A DNA stretch of 64,000 nt from Candidatus Peribacter sp. Its GTDB lineage: Bacteria > Patescibacteriota > Gracilibacteria > Peribacterales > Peribacteraceae. This document shows, one piece after another, positions 1 to 10,116 of the stretch. The notes under the pieces are model-generated. The model did no database searches, was not told the DNA's origin, and saw only the letters and a program-made list of their open reading frames with translations. Location: the NCBI GenBank assembly GCA_018652955.1, contig JABIBA010000001.1, positions 28,751 to 92,750 of the forward strand. Direction: 5' to 3'. Made by a program: the position numbers and the translations under genes. Position 1 is the first letter of the stretch. Every line of letters starts with the position of its first letter.

Positions 1-422
1 TCTAACTTTAGGAGGCTATGAACTAAAACTGACGAATCTTCATATAAGGGCCCCACTCGGGCTAGTAAGCTTAGATTTGGCTCTTTGTAACCTACGTCAT
101 AAAAGTCGAAGAAAATAGGAATACTATCAACAAATGAGACAAGAAGTGGCGTAAGCCTCTCTTCAAGTATCGAATTTGCTTGAGTAAAACAAGTCGTTGC
201 ATTTTTACATCCTAGATCTATTGTACCTACTGCCTCATTGGTTCGTTGGCTACTTTTACAGCTGAGATATCCAATTGATCCATAGGACATTGGCCCAGAG
301 CTGTCTTGACTATAGGCAAACTGATTGGCTGCAGCTGCACCGACCGCAAAAATACCACCAGTGCAGAGAGAGGAATTTAATCCAATACACAGAGCGGTGA
401 TAAGAAGCGTGCGCAAGTACAT
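1..422 (-). CDS. Secreted hypothetical protein, truncated by left window edge
   Basis: Manual minus-strand reading: ATG at 422-420, frame open to position 1; N-terminus MYLRTLLITALCIGLNSSLCTGG is signal-peptide-like. Absent from the ORF track because it runs off the edge. Confidence 0.65.
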   Translation of the reverse strand, partial: MYLRTLLITALCIGLNSSLCTGGIFAVGAAAANQFAYSQDSSGPMSYGSIGYLSCKSSQRTNEAVGTIDLGCKNATTCFTQANSILEERLTPLLVSFVDSIPIFFDFYDVGYKEPNLSLLARVGPLYEDSSVLVHSLLKL

Positions 423-438
423 CGCTCCAAGTCTATGT

Positions 439-1860
439 CTACTCTCCTAGTTGAGCAAGTGGAGCTGATGTGTGGATAATTTGTTCTGGTTCATACTCTC
501 TTGCAAGTGACTGCGGAAGAGTTTTGTACCGAGATCCAATCTGGTACTCCCTACTTTCACCATCGGGGTAGTCTACTCGTTGTACCCATACAATTTCATT
601 TGTTTTAATTTTACGACCTTTATATGAAAGGCTTTCTGGTGCAGTGGAAGTAAAGTACGGTCCTGCAAGTGCTACTGCACGTCCATCAGGCGTTCCGTAA
701 ATATTCACGAATGCTTCAGATCCATCGTTGTAAGACTGAATGACTAGATAGTTATCGGAGTCATTTACAAATGAAAGGTCCTGACTACCAGGGTAGATCG
801 TTGCATCGATACCAACACCATGTTTCTTGTAGTAGCTTACATAAAGACTATGTGCTCTGCGGTCTTCTATAGGGAACCCCGCGTTAACAATAGCTCTAAA
901 CACCGTAGTAGATGCTTGGCAGATTCCACCACCTGGAGCAGGTTCTAAGTCTCCACCATTAAAGATAACTTTCGCCATTGCCCATCCATTGGCAACACTC
1001 ACTGGTCCGTCAAGTGTTGAGTTAAATGAGTACGTGTCACCAGGCGCAACTACAGTATTTTGTACGTGCTCATTCAATGCCTTTTGCACGTTGTGTGACC
1101 TTGCATATGTAGAACCGGTGTAATCAGATCGTCCAGATGCCCATAACTTTAGGTCACCCAAATCAATATCTGTCATGTTTACAATGCGACCCTCTTCTTT
1201 TTCTAGAGGTATAGAAATCTCTTCAAGATCTGAGTGGAACGCTTTTGCAATGGACCCAGCAATCAGATCTTCATTAGGGAGATATCCGTGCTTAGCTGTC
1301 CCTTCAATGACTGCTCTCGAAACAGATTTATCGTTCTCTTTGGCAATAATCTCGCGCAAGATAGCATGCACGGGAGGCTCTACAGTTAGAACACTCTCAT
1401 CAACGAAAACTTTTTTGATTTGATCAGGATTCAAAACGAACTTGGCCTCGCTCATAGTAAACGAAGGTGTGATCCATAGTGGATACTTAGATGCTGATAC
1501 TTCCCAGACCGCATGGTCAGGATTTTCTTCTGTCGCAAAGTGTACTGAGATATTCCTCTTCAGCAGATTCTGGCGAGACTCGACAGCCCCTGCAAGAACT
1601 CCAATACTAGGAACTGCTCTGCTCCCTCTACGACGAAGTCGATTCTGAAGTCTTTGTGCAATACGGTGTGTAGGAGATGCTGCGTATTTCTGACGTTGCA
1701 TTCTACTGAATGAATGGGAGTTTGACGTCCTCGCGAGCCAACCTTCATTAAGGTCCATCGAAAGAGCAGCGGTGTTACTGTGGGCAACTAGAGAGACTAT
1801 TGCCAACACCCCTGTAAGAGTTGCTATACTGCGTTTGTGATCTTTAAAGTGTTGATTCAT
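439..1860 (-). CDS. VanW family protein, secreted/membrane-anchored
   Basis: Motifs VAPGDTYSFNSTL...GGGICQASTTVFRAIVNAGFPIEDRRAHS characteristic of VanW domain; hydrophobic N-terminus; start chosen at MNQHFKDHK rather than upstream Met. Confidence 0.85.
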   Translation of the reverse strand: MNQHFKDHKRSIATLTGVLAIVSLVAHSNTAALSMDLNEGWLARTSNSHSFSRMQRQKYAASPTHRIAQRLQNRLRRRGSRAVPSIGVLAGAVESRQNLLKRNISVHFATEENPDHAVWEVSASKYPLWITPSFTMSEAKFVLNPDQIKKVFVDESVLTVEPPVHAILREIIAKENDKSVSRAVIEGTAKHGYLPNEDLIAGSIAKAFHSDLEEISIPLEKEEGRIVNMTDIDLGDLKLWASGRSDYTGSTYARSHNVQKALNEHVQNTVVAPGDTYSFNSTLDGPVSVANGWAMAKVIFNGGDLEPAPGGGICQASTTVFRAIVNAGFPIEDRRAHSLYVSYYKKHGVGIDATIYPGSQDLSFVNDSDNYLVIQSYNDGSEAFVNIYGTPDGRAVALAGPYFTSTAPESLSYKGRKIKTNEIVWVQRVDYPDGESREYQIGSRYKTLPQSLAREYEPEQIIHTSAPLAQLGE

Positions 1861-1932
1861 ATTTGTTGTTTGTTTCTTTAGTATTATACAACAATTTGAC
1901 ATAATTAGCAATACTTACATAACTATATTTTT

Positions 1933-3027
1933 ATGACTACAGTGTGTGAAAAAGAAGAGTTACTAAACTTGTTAAAAGTCTTCATAAGCTTTAAATCTGT
2001 TGACGGAGAGGGGATTTATAAAACAGAGTGTTTGGACTGGATCCAGACTGCGTTTTTAGGGAGTACAAAAAGTGCTGTGCAAAGAGGGGATTTTGAAGGT
2101 TCACCGTGGCTGTACATGCCTTCAGGCGACTGTAAGTTATTGGTGTTTGCTCACTGCGACGTCGTCCCAGCGAGTGATGAAATGTTCGAACTATCAATAG
2201 AAGGCGACAGTGCAAAAGGTCGCGGGACGAGTGATATGAAAGGAAACATTCTCCCATTTCTTATGGCCTATAGAGATGCCATAGAAGAGGGGACTCAGCC
2301 TCCCATAAGTATCCTGATTACTACTGACGAAGAGGTCGCAGGAAATACGATTCCTCACTTAATAGACACGGGAGTAGTAACGGCACCAGTAGCGTTCACT
2401 CCAGATAGCAATGACCTAGGAATAGTCTGCCAGCACAAAGGCGTCGTATGGTCTGAGCTTATATGCAGTGGTAAAGGGGGGCATGGTGCATACCCGTGGG
2501 ATACTGATAATCCTGCGTGGCTTTTGGTAGAAGCTCTCGCAAAGATTAAAGAAGCCTTCCCACCAGGAGAACATGACGACTGGCAGATAACTGTCTCGCC
2601 GACTATGCTTCAAGGAAGTAGCGCACGCAATCAAGTAGATGCGAAGGTCACCTGTGGACTCGATATCAGATTTCCCCCAGAGACTTGTAGCTCTCCTAAG
2701 GAAGCTCTGGAAAAAGTCTCAGCAATACTCCCAGAAGGATGTGAGATACGAGAAGTACTTTCTGCATCTCCATTGAGCACACCAGAAAATCACCCGATGG
2801 TTGAGATGTTTAAAGAAGTAGCAGAAGAAGTACTAGATACATCTATAGGATTTAAAAGAGAGCATGGCGGAACGGATGCTCGGTATTTTTCAGAGAAGGG
2901 GATTCCAGCATTCTTGTATGGCCCGAAAGGTGCAGGGCTCCACAGCAAAGATGAATGGGTAAGTGTGAGCTCACTGCAAAAACATTACAAGATGTATTGG
3001 GGTTTGTTTAACAAGATACTAGCCTAA
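1933..3027 (+). CDS. M20 family metallopeptidase (succinyl-diaminopimelate desuccinylase/acetylornithine deacetylase-like)
   Basis: LLVFAHCDVVP, GRGTSDMKG, TTDEEVAG, GGTDARYFSEKGIPAFLYGP motifs of M20 peptidases. Confidence 0.85.
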   Translation: MTTVCEKEELLNLLKVFISFKSVDGEGIYKTECLDWIQTAFLGSTKSAVQRGDFEGSPWLYMPSGDCKLLVFAHCDVVPASDEMFELSIEGDSAKGRGTSDMKGNILPFLMAYRDAIEEGTQPPISILITTDEEVAGNTIPHLIDTGVVTAPVAFTPDSNDLGIVCQHKGVVWSELICSGKGGHGAYPWDTDNPAWLLVEALAKIKEAFPPGEHDDWQITVSPTMLQGSSARNQVDAKVTCGLDIRFPPETCSSPKEALEKVSAILPEGCEIREVLSASPLSTPENHPMVEMFKEVAEEVLDTSIGFKREHGGTDARYFSEKGIPAFLYGPKGAGLHSKDEWVSVSSLQKHYKMYWGLFNKILA

Positions 3028-3395
3028 AAAACTAAACTCAGTAGAGATCTAAATCTCGATTGCTTCTCCTCAACCTCCTCGGAAGGTCTATATTCTTTTG
3101 GCCAGAACGCTTTGTCTACATCCATCAATATTCCAGCTTCTGGGAACATATACTCATACACAGCCTCGTCTCCGCCTTCGGCCCTGATACGATCATACTT
3201 TTCACTTATCAAACGAAGGCTATTGGCGAGATTTGAGGACGGTTCAGCGAGTATCTTTCTTCGAGCGATTTTTTTGGGCATACAACATGCACCACCAAGC
3301 GCTGCACGGCAACCACCACATCGAGCGTATATCTCATCAGATGATGAAGTATTGTGAGTTTCAACTGCCTCTGGGTGACAACTAGTCTCAGACAT
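3024..3395 (-). CDS. Hypothetical protein with N-terminal Cys cluster (CGGCRAALGGACC)
   Basis: Complete ORF with promoter-like AT-rich upstream region; no family recognised. Confidence 0.55.
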   Translation of the reverse strand: MSETSCHPEAVETHNTSSSDEIYARCGGCRAALGGACCMPKKIARRKILAEPSSNLANSLRLISEKYDRIRAEGGDEAVYEYMFPEAGILMDVDKAFWPKEYRPSEEVEEKQSRFRSLLSLVF

Positions 3396-3480
3396 GGTGT
3401 AATATAATACAATATATTACAAATACGTCAATACGCTAAAATGCGCTTATTTGAAAAATAAGGCTTAGTTTAAGTTTATA

Positions 3481-3600
3481 TGGTGGCCCAGATTAGGGTT
3501 CGGAACTTCTGACACTTCTCGAGCTTCAATCGAGTGCGCTGCGCGCAGGGTTCATAATATCGTGCACAGCAAAGCTGTGCAGCAACTGAGCTACCGAGCT
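3481..3600 (-). pseudogene. Degenerate tRNA-Phe-like copy with hairpin insertion in the D-loop
   Basis: Reverse complement has GGTAGCTCAGTTG ... GCACTCGATTGAAGCTCGAG ... CTGGGCCACCA, matching the adjacent tRNA-Phe, but with about 44 nt replacing the D-loop/3' D-stem and a broken acceptor and T-stem. Confidence 0.7.
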
Positions 3601-3607
3601 TTTAAAG

Positions 3608-3683
3608 TGGTGGCCCAGATCAGGGTCGAACTGATGACACCTCGAGCTTCAATCGAGTGCTCTACCAACTGAGCTACCGGGCC
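3608..3683 (-). tRNA. tRNA-Phe (GAA), CCA encoded
   Basis: Reverse complement GGCCCGGTAGCTCAGTTGGTAGAGCACTCGATTGAAGCTCGAGGTGTCATCAGTTCGACCCTGATCTGGGCCACCA folds as a cloverleaf; anticodon loop TTGAAGC. Confidence 0.95.
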
Positions 3684-3754
3684 ACGGTCTTTCAGCCGGA
3701 AAACTATATCAATTAAGAAGCCATAGGAGAAGTAAATTTCACCAAGTTTCGCAT

Positions 3755-4099
3755 TTATGCCACAGAGAGACCATAACGAGATGTATCAGGTGGAGTATTT
3801 GATTTGAATGGATCTGAGTGTTCTGCAGCTTCGACAGGTTCCTGCTCTGGTACAGCTCTCTTTATAACTGAATCTCTCTCTATCAGTATTTTGAGATGAT
3901 CTACTCTACTTGAAAGATTTACCCAGTACATATCGTTATCATCAATTCCTTGCTCTGAACCATCTTCTATTACATCAAAATACTTCTCGTGCTGGTATTT
4001 TCGCATTTGATCAAAGGCCACTCCCACATGTAGGAGTTTTCGCTCAAATTCCTCTCGAGAATTTAACGTTTCACTAGAATGTTCTGCACGTAGAATCAT
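3755..4099 (-). CDS. Hypothetical protein (114 aa)
   Basis: Complete ORF upstream-adjacent to obg; no family recognised. Confidence 0.5.
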   Translation of the reverse strand: MILRAEHSSETLNSREEFERKLLHVGVAFDQMRKYQHEKYFDVIEDGSEQGIDDNDMYWVNLSSRVDHLKILIERDSVIKRAVPEQEPVEAAEHSDPFKSNTPPDTSRYGLSVA

Positions 4100-4117
4100 A
4101 CTCTGATCCTATCAGTA

Positions 4118-5410
4118 TTAGATATGTGAATCCACCTGTACATTTCCAATAAATACGTCTGCCTTAGAGTCGCCACGCTCTCTAGCAATAGCTTTACCGA
4201 GACCAATCTTCTCAAGGACATCTTTAAATCGTAAAATTGCCCCCTCGCTTCCAAAGTCTGTCATCACCGTAAACTGCTCAATACGCTTACCAGTGACACG
4301 AATAGTTCTGTCGTCTTCGCGTGTGATTTTATACGAAGCCATTTTGCCTGAGTCTGTATCTGGAGAGAGTACTACTTCAGCAGGTTCTGCTTCTGGGACA
4401 TTCTCTCGTTCTTTAAGAGCTATAGGAAGAAGGTGTTTCATCAAGTCTTCTGTTCCAATGTGTGCAGCAGCAGAGATCGGAGAGAATACTTGTATACCTG
4501 CAGCGGCAAGTTCATCTAGTACAGGCTTAAGGTCATCTGTTGTCAGGTCTGCTTTATTCAAAACGACGATCTCTTGCTTAGCACCAAGAGTTTCAGAGTA
4601 GAGCTCAAGTTCTTTCCTGATAGCTTTGTAGTCATTTATAAGTAACGAGGCATCTATAGATCCATCAACCATTGCACGAGAAAGGTCCAGTAGATGCAGC
4701 AATACTCCACAGCGTTCTATGTGCTTTAGGAACTGGTGTCCTAAACCTTTTCCTTCTGATGCCTTCTCGATAAGACCTGGTACATCACACACAACAAACG
4801 AACGGTCGGCTACCGTAACCACTCCAAGATTCGGGACCAGCGTTGTAAATTCATACGCTGCAATCTTTGGTTTAGCAGCTGAGATTACAGAGATCAGTGT
4901 AGATTTTCCCACACTTGGATATCCAATGATTCCAACATCTGCTACGAGCTTGAGTTCGAGAGTAACCTCTCTTGTACCACCGGGTTCACCTTTTTCGGCA
5001 AAATCAGGCTTCTGTCTGGTAGGTCCCTTAAAGTGCGCATTTCCGTAACCTCCTCTTCCTCCAGTGATAATTACTATTTCTTCTCCAGTTTTTTTTAAAT
5101 CAGCAATAATATTCTCTCCTTCTTTTACTAAGGTTCCTGGAGGAACAACCAGCAAGAGGTCATCTCCACTTTTACCATGTTTATTCTGGCCTTCGCCATA
5201 GCTTCCTTTTTGAGCCTTAAAGTTCTTTACTGATCGGAAATCAGACAGAGTATCCGTATTTGGATCTGCCTGAATATAGATAGCTCCGCCATTTCCACCA
5301 TCTCCACCATCTGGCCCTCCTTTGGCTATGTACTTCTCCTGACGCCAAGAGACGCAGCCATCACCACCAGCACCGCCAGTTACCGTTATTGTCGCTTCAT
5401 CTAAAAACAT
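4118..5410 (-). CDS. obg: GTPase Obg/CgtA
   Basis: N-terminal Gly-rich Obg fold (MFLDEATITVTGGAGGDGCVSWRQEKYIAKGGPDGGDGGNGG), GYPSVGKSTL P-loop, NKAD, C-terminal OCT-like domain. Confidence 0.97.
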   Translation of the reverse strand: MFLDEATITVTGGAGGDGCVSWRQEKYIAKGGPDGGDGGNGGAIYIQADPNTDTLSDFRSVKNFKAQKGSYGEGQNKHGKSGDDLLLVVPPGTLVKEGENIIADLKKTGEEIVIITGGRGGYGNAHFKGPTRQKPDFAEKGEPGGTREVTLELKLVADVGIIGYPSVGKSTLISVISAAKPKIAAYEFTTLVPNLGVVTVADRSFVVCDVPGLIEKASEGKGLGHQFLKHIERCGVLLHLLDLSRAMVDGSIDASLLINDYKAIRKELELYSETLGAKQEIVVLNKADLTTDDLKPVLDELAAAGIQVFSPISAAAHIGTEDLMKHLLPIALKERENVPEAEPAEVVLSPDTDSGKMASYKITREDDRTIRVTGKRIEQFTVMTDFGSEGAILRFKDVLEKIGLGKAIARERGDSKADVFIGNVQVDSHI

Positions 5411-5453
5411 GGGCGCAGTATAGGGAAATGGACTAATTTTCGCTAAAATTCCG

Positions 5454-5482
5454 TTGACCTCTTGGAGTTGGCACTCTAAAAT
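5454..5482 (+). promoter_or_regulatory. Predicted sigma-70-type promoter of dnaK
   Basis: TTGACC - 17 nt - TAAAAT; the -10 lies inside the CIRCE spacer. Confidence 0.65.
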
Positions 5483-5494
5483 CCCGAGTGCTAA
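5468..5494 (+). promoter_or_regulatory. CIRCE operator (HrcA binding site)
   Basis: TTGGCACTC-TAAAATCCC-GAGTGCTAA; consensus is TTAGCACTC-N9-GAGTGCTAA (one mismatch); located 23 nt upstream of dnaK. Confidence 0.93.
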
Positions 5495-5516
5495 TTTATA
5501 CTTTCAAACCTTAAAT

Positions 5517-7436
5517 ATGTCTAAGATTATTGGAATCGACCTCGGAACGACAAACAGCTGTATGGCTGTAATAGAAGGTGGTGAACCTGTTGTAATCCCA
5601 AATGCTGAAGGAAACCGTACGACGCCATCTGTTGTAGGGTACAAAGACGATGAAGTGCTCGTAGGAGTCGCCGCTAAAAGGCAGGCAGTAACGAACCACG
5701 ATAAGACGATCTTCTCTGCAAAGAGGTTTATTGGTCGTCGTTATAAAGAGCTTCAAAAAGAAGCTGAGCAGATGCCTTTCACTGTAAAAGCAGGAAAAGG
5801 AGAAAGAGCGGTAATCGTCGTAAATGATAAAGAAATGCTACCGCAAGAAGTAAGTGCAAAAGTCCTACAGAAGATGAAGAAAGACGCAGAGGCATATCTC
5901 GGAACTACTGTAACCAAAGCGGTAATTACTGTTCCTGCATATTTTGATGACTCCCAGAGACAAGCTACCAAAGAAGCAGGAAAGATCGCAGGTCTCGAAG
6001 TAGAAAGAATCATTAACGAGCCTACTGCAGCATCGCTTGCCTATGGTCTTGATAAAGGAGGTGAGCAAAAAGTAGCAGTATACGACCTTGGAGGTGGAAC
6101 ATTCGATGTTTCGATTCTTGACCTTGCAGATGGAGTATTTGAAGTACTCTCTACAAATGGTGATACACAACTTGGTGGAGATGACTTCGACTCAGAAATT
6201 ATCGCCTGGCTCCTCGAAGAATTTAAGAAAGACCAAGGAATTGATCTGAGTAAAGACAATATTGCTCTTCAGCGTCTAAAAGAGGCTGCAGAAAAAGCAA
6301 AGATCGAGCTTAGCTCACAAACAGAGACAGAAATTAGTCTTCCATTTATTACAGCAGACGATACAGGTCCTAAACACCTTACTATTAAACTTAGTCGTGC
6401 AAAGCTAGAGGCTCTTGTAGAAAAACTCGTAGAGCGAACTCTCAAGCCTTGTGAAAATGCTCTCAAGGATGCAGGACTTTCAAAGAGTGATATCTCTGAA
6501 GTAGTCCTCGTAGGAGGAATGACACGTATGCCTTCTGTACAAGCAAAGGTTAAAGAGATGTTTGGTAAAGACCCACACCAAGGAGTAAACCCAGATGAAG
6601 TTGTAGCAATTGGTGCTGCTATCCAAGCTGGTGTTATGGGAGGAGATATCGACAAAGATATCGTTCTTGTTGATGTTACTCCATTGAGCTTCGGTCTAGA
6701 AACACTCGGAGGTGTTGGGACTAAGCTTATCGAGCGTAATGCAAAGATCCCTACAACAAAGAGTCAGATCTTCTCAACTGCAGCAGATAACCAGCCATCA
6801 GTAGAAATTCACGTTGTACAGGGAGAGCGAGAGATGGCAGCTGATAACAAATCTCTAGGACGATTTATCCTTGATGGAATTGCTCCTGCACCTCGTGGAC
6901 TTCCACAAATAGAAGTATCTTTTGATATTGATACCAACGGTATCTTGTCCGTAAAGGCTTCTGATAAAGGAACAGGTAAAGAGCAGCACATTACGATTCA
7001 AGGATCTACAGGTCTTACTGACGAAGAGATTGAAAACATGAAGAAAGACGCAGAAGTACATGCAGAAGAAGACAAGCAAAAGAAAGAGCTTGTCGATGCA
7101 CGGAACAATGCTGATGGACTCGTCTTTAACCTTGAAAAGCAAATGCGTGAGCACGATGCAAAGATCGGTGATGACTTAAAAAAGAAGATCAACCTGAAGA
7201 TCTCAGATCTTAAAGATCTCATGGGTAAAGAAGACGCATCTGCTGAGGAGCTGAAGACTGCTACAGAAGCACTTGCTACAGAGTCTCAAGAGATCGGGAA
7301 GATCGTCTACGAAGCGGCTCAAGAGAAAGAAGCACCTTCAAACGAAGCAGCGGACGACGCAGGCGAAAAGGTGGTTGATGCTGAGGTCGTCGACGAAAAA
7401 GAAGAGGAGAAGAGCGAAGAGAAGAAAGAAGACTAA
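5517..7436 (+). CDS. dnaK: Molecular chaperone DnaK (Hsp70)
   Basis: [57 protein letters not shown]; start at [10 protein letters not shown] rather than the ORF-track Met. Confidence 0.98.
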   Translation: MSKIIGIDLGTTNSCMAVIEGGEPVVIPNAEGNRTTPSVVGYKDDEVLVGVAAKRQAVTNHDKTIFSAKRFIGRRYKELQKEAEQMPFTVKAGKGERAVIVVNDKEMLPQEVSAKVLQKMKKDAEAYLGTTVTKAVITVPAYFDDSQRQATKEAGKIAGLEVERIINEPTAASLAYGLDKGGEQKVAVYDLGGGTFDVSILDLADGVFEVLSTNGDTQLGGDDFDSEIIAWLLEEFKKDQGIDLSKDNIALQRLKEAAEKAKIELSSQTETEISLPFITADDTGPKHLTIKLSRAKLEALVEKLVERTLKPCENALKDAGLSKSDISEVVLVGGMTRMPSVQAKVKEMFGKDPHQGVNPDEVVAIGAAIQAGVMGGDIDKDIVLVDVTPLSFGLETLGGVGTKLIERNAKIPTTKSQIFSTAADNQPSVEIHVVQGEREMAADNKSLGRFILDGIAPAPRGLPQIEVSFDIDTNGILSVKASDKGTGKEQHITIQGSTGLTDEEIENMKKDAEVHAEEDKQKKELVDARNNADGLVFNLEKQMREHDAKIGDDLKKKINLKISDLKDLMGKEDASAEELKTATEALATESQEIGKIVYEAAQEKEAPSNEAADDAGEKVVDAEVVDEKEEEKSEEKKED

Positions 7437-8449
7437 AGCTTCGATCCCATAAGTTGAGCCAGCTCTACAAGGCGATTGCTGTACCCCCACTCATTGTCGT
7501 ACCAAGAGAGGACCTTCACCATCGTCTCTCCATCTTGCTTGTGAACCTTAGTGTTCTGAGCATCGATAATCGAACTACGAGGATCTCCAACATAGTCTTT
7601 CAAGACTAGAGGCCTCTCTTCGTATCCGAGAATGCCCTTCATGTTGCTTTCTGATGCCTTGCTAAATGCAGCGTTGATAGCATCTGCATCCGCATCTTTT
7701 TCGATAGTACACACTAGGTCAGTAACACTTCCTGTAGGGGTTGGAACACGGATAGAAATTCCATCGAGCTTACCCTCTAATTGTGGCAAAACAAGGGAGA
7801 CAGCCTTAGCAGCTCCTGTAGTTGTCGGGATGATGTTTTCCGCAGCAGCTCGGGCTCTTCGCAAATCCTTATGCGGAAGATCTAGTAGTCTTTGGTCGTT
7901 TGTGTAGCTGTGAATAGTTGTCATAAATCCATGCTTGATACCAAAGGTGTCATCGAGGACTTTTGTCAGTGGAGCGATACAGTTTGTCGTACAAGAAGCA
8001 TTGGAAACGACGTGGTGATTCGCAGCGTCATATGTATCTTCATTTACACCGATAACAAATGTAGCATCTGGATCGTCTTTACATGGAGCTGAGATAATTA
8101 CTTTCTTGGCACCTGCTTTGAGGTGAGCAGCAGCAGCATCGCGAGTTCTAAATACTCCAGTACATTCAAGTACTACATCTACTCCCAGTTCTTTGTGCGG
8201 AAGAGTTGCAGGATCTTTAGAAGCAGTAACACGAATCTGTCCGTGCTCAGTTGTCAGCATTCCATCTTTGTAGCACGCATCTCCACACTCATGGTGTCCG
8301 TAGGTACTGTCCCACTCAAAGAGATGTGCGAGAGTTTCTGCATCCGTTAAGTCATTGATCAGTACGACATTGATATCGAGATTGTTTTCTTGAATGATGC
8401 GAAGCGCTTGGCGTCCAATGCGTCCGAATCCGTTTATTGCGAGGTTCAT
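7433..8449 (-). CDS. gap: Glyceraldehyde-3-phosphate dehydrogenase, type I (NAD-type fingerprint)
   Basis: [42 protein letters not shown]; residues [13 protein letters not shown] at the cofactor loop. Confidence 0.96.
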   Translation of the reverse strand: MNLAINGFGRIGRQALRIIQENNLDINVVLINDLTDAETLAHLFEWDSTYGHHECGDACYKDGMLTTEHGQIRVTASKDPATLPHKELGVDVVLECTGVFRTRDAAAAHLKAGAKKVIISAPCKDDPDATFVIGVNEDTYDAANHHVVSNASCTTNCIAPLTKVLDDTFGIKHGFMTTIHSYTNDQRLLDLPHKDLRRARAAAENIIPTTTGAAKAVSLVLPQLEGKLDGISIRVPTPTGSVTDLVCTIEKDADADAINAAFSKASESNMKGILGYEERPLVLKDYVGDPRSSIIDAQNTKVHKQDGETMVKVLSWYDNEWGYSNRLVELAQLMGSKL

Positions 8450-8700
8450 AAAGTTTTTTAGAAGCAGTAAGTGTGTTGAGTATATCAATCTAAAGTGGAT
8501 TGCACATCTGTAGTTGCATTTCTTTTTGTGAGGGATATAGTCAGTCCCTGGTCTTTCGACCACCGCGTCTTCCTCAACATTGTCTTGCTATGCCATCACT
8601 CGTCGTGATTGCGGTAAGATTCCCAAGAATGCAACACGCCTTTTGATGTGTTGGCAGGACTTCCTTGGGGAAGAATTTCTCAAATGCGAAGGAGTAGGAC

Positions 8701-9225
8701 ATGCGACTATTTGCAACGATGTGCACCCTTCTTGCGCTCTGCGGAGGTGCAAGCGGTCAAGACCTGGAGGTCAAAATCCGCATCCGATTCGATACGGATA
8801 AAGACAAATTCACTGTCCAGATGCAGAAGGGAAAGGAGTGGAAAGAAGTCATCAACCATCAGATGGCCAAGTTACCATCGTACAGAACAGATTCGGTGAT
8901 TGTGCTGTTTGAGCACAAGAAGCATGACGAGTTCTTTCCGAAAAAGATGCGCGGAGAACTAAAGGACCAAGCTCTTCTAATCGTAGTACAGCAGCAACGT
9001 CCAATTGGATTAGAGATCGACCCCAACAAAAAGAAAGTCGTTGGTGTCGTTATCGACGTCCACTCCTACCAATTCGTTGTATCAACTGACGGTAAGGTGC
9101 TCAAGCAAGCATCAAGCCGTGACAGACACATCGAAAAAGCGAAGGACGAGAAAAAGCCCAAAAAGCCGGATGCAAAACCGAGGCCTCGAAACCAAGGCCC
9201 AGTGGACATTCGAAAAGTGGCTTAG
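8701..9225 (+). CDS. Secreted hypothetical protein (174 aa)
   Basis: Good RBS (aaggag) upstream; N-terminal signal sequence MRLFATMCTLLALCGGASG; followed by a terminator; no family recognised. Confidence 0.6.
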   Translation: MRLFATMCTLLALCGGASGQDLEVKIRIRFDTDKDKFTVQMQKGKEWKEVINHQMAKLPSYRTDSVIVLFEHKKHDEFFPKKMRGELKDQALLIVVQQQRPIGLEIDPNKKKVVGVVIDVHSYQFVVSTDGKVLKQASSRDRHIEKAKDEKKPKKPDAKPRPRNQGPVDIRKVA

Positions 9226-9244
9226 TAAAACCCGAGGAATTAGG

Positions 9245-9277
9245 CCCGCCGACGCATGTCGTTAGCGGGTTTTTTTA
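9245..9277 (+). terminator. Rho-independent terminator
   Basis: CCCGC-CGACGCATGTCGTTA-GCGGG followed by TTTTTTTT. Confidence 0.75.
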
Positions 9278-10102
9278 TTGTAATTTTGAATACGTCTTTT
9301 GCATGAGCTGAGTATCATCTTCCTGGATAGGGGATTCACAGACAAGTGTTCCTTCAATTTCTCTGTCCTTGAGCACTTGAATAAAGTCTTTCCAGCGTGC
9401 GTCACTCTTCTTTAGCGGTAAATGCTTTCGCTCTCCTTTTTCTGTGTATTCGATACCGCTGTAGTGCATGTGCATAGACTTGAGGGACTTTTTGCCTAAG
9501 TACTTTTCGTACATATCAAACAGTACGTTCCATTCCTCTGTGGTGTTCCATTCCCCGTTAGTTCGTGCATGCATATGAGCAGAGTCCACAGTCGGGTAAA
9601 TCCCAAATTCTTTAGAGAGTTTGAGTACCTCCTCTAAAGATCCAAACTGTGTCACTTTCCCCATCGTTTCAAACCCAAGATTAATAGTCAGTCCTTTTTT
9701 GTTGGCTCTCTTCATAATGTCATCAGTAGCTCGGTATACGTTGTCGTAAACTTCTTCTGGGTCCATCTTTAGATAAAACGCAGGGTGAACACACACAGAA
9801 TGCGCCCCTGCAAGCTGTCCCATTTCCATGGCATCTAAGATTCGAATTTTTGAAGCTTCGAGCTTTTCTTCTTCTATAGCATTAAGATTTATAAAGTACG
9901 GTGCGTGCACAGTAAGGTAGATACCAAGCTCTTTTGCCTTATCGCGAATATTTGCAATGTGCTCTTCATTTTTTGGTACTCGCTGTACCCATTCCATTTC
10001 CATGGCAGTAATCCCTAAGGAGTGCGCATGGTCTAGGCCTTCTAATGTCCCACCTTTTCCAGGAGTTGAGTACGGGACACCGGCGACAGCAAAGTGTAAC
10101 AT
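9275..10102 (-). CDS. Endonuclease IV / xylose-isomerase-like TIM-barrel protein
   Basis: LTVHAPYFINLNA, AGAHSVCVHPAF, LGFETMGK, PTVDSAHMHAR, MHMHYSGIEY, VCESP: AP endonuclease family 2 metal-binding pattern. Confidence 0.82.
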   Translation of the reverse strand: MLHFAVAGVPYSTPGKGGTLEGLDHAHSLGITAMEMEWVQRVPKNEEHIANIRDKAKELGIYLTVHAPYFINLNAIEEEKLEASKIRILDAMEMGQLAGAHSVCVHPAFYLKMDPEEVYDNVYRATDDIMKRANKKGLTINLGFETMGKVTQFGSLEEVLKLSKEFGIYPTVDSAHMHARTNGEWNTTEEWNVLFDMYEKYLGKKSLKSMHMHYSGIEYTEKGERKHLPLKKSDARWKDFIQVLKDREIEGTLVCESPIQEDDTQLMQKTYSKLQ

Positions 10103-10116
10103 GTCAGTATTCTACC

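Noticed and set aside
3481-3600. Self-splicing (group I) intron in a tRNA gene
   Set aside because: Insert is about 44 nt and in the D-loop; group I introns are larger and in bacterial tRNAs usually sit in the anticodon arm. Acceptor and T-stem are also decayed.
5511-7222. Several minus-strand ORFs inside dnaK
   Set aside because: Antisense shadow ORFs of a highly conserved gene.
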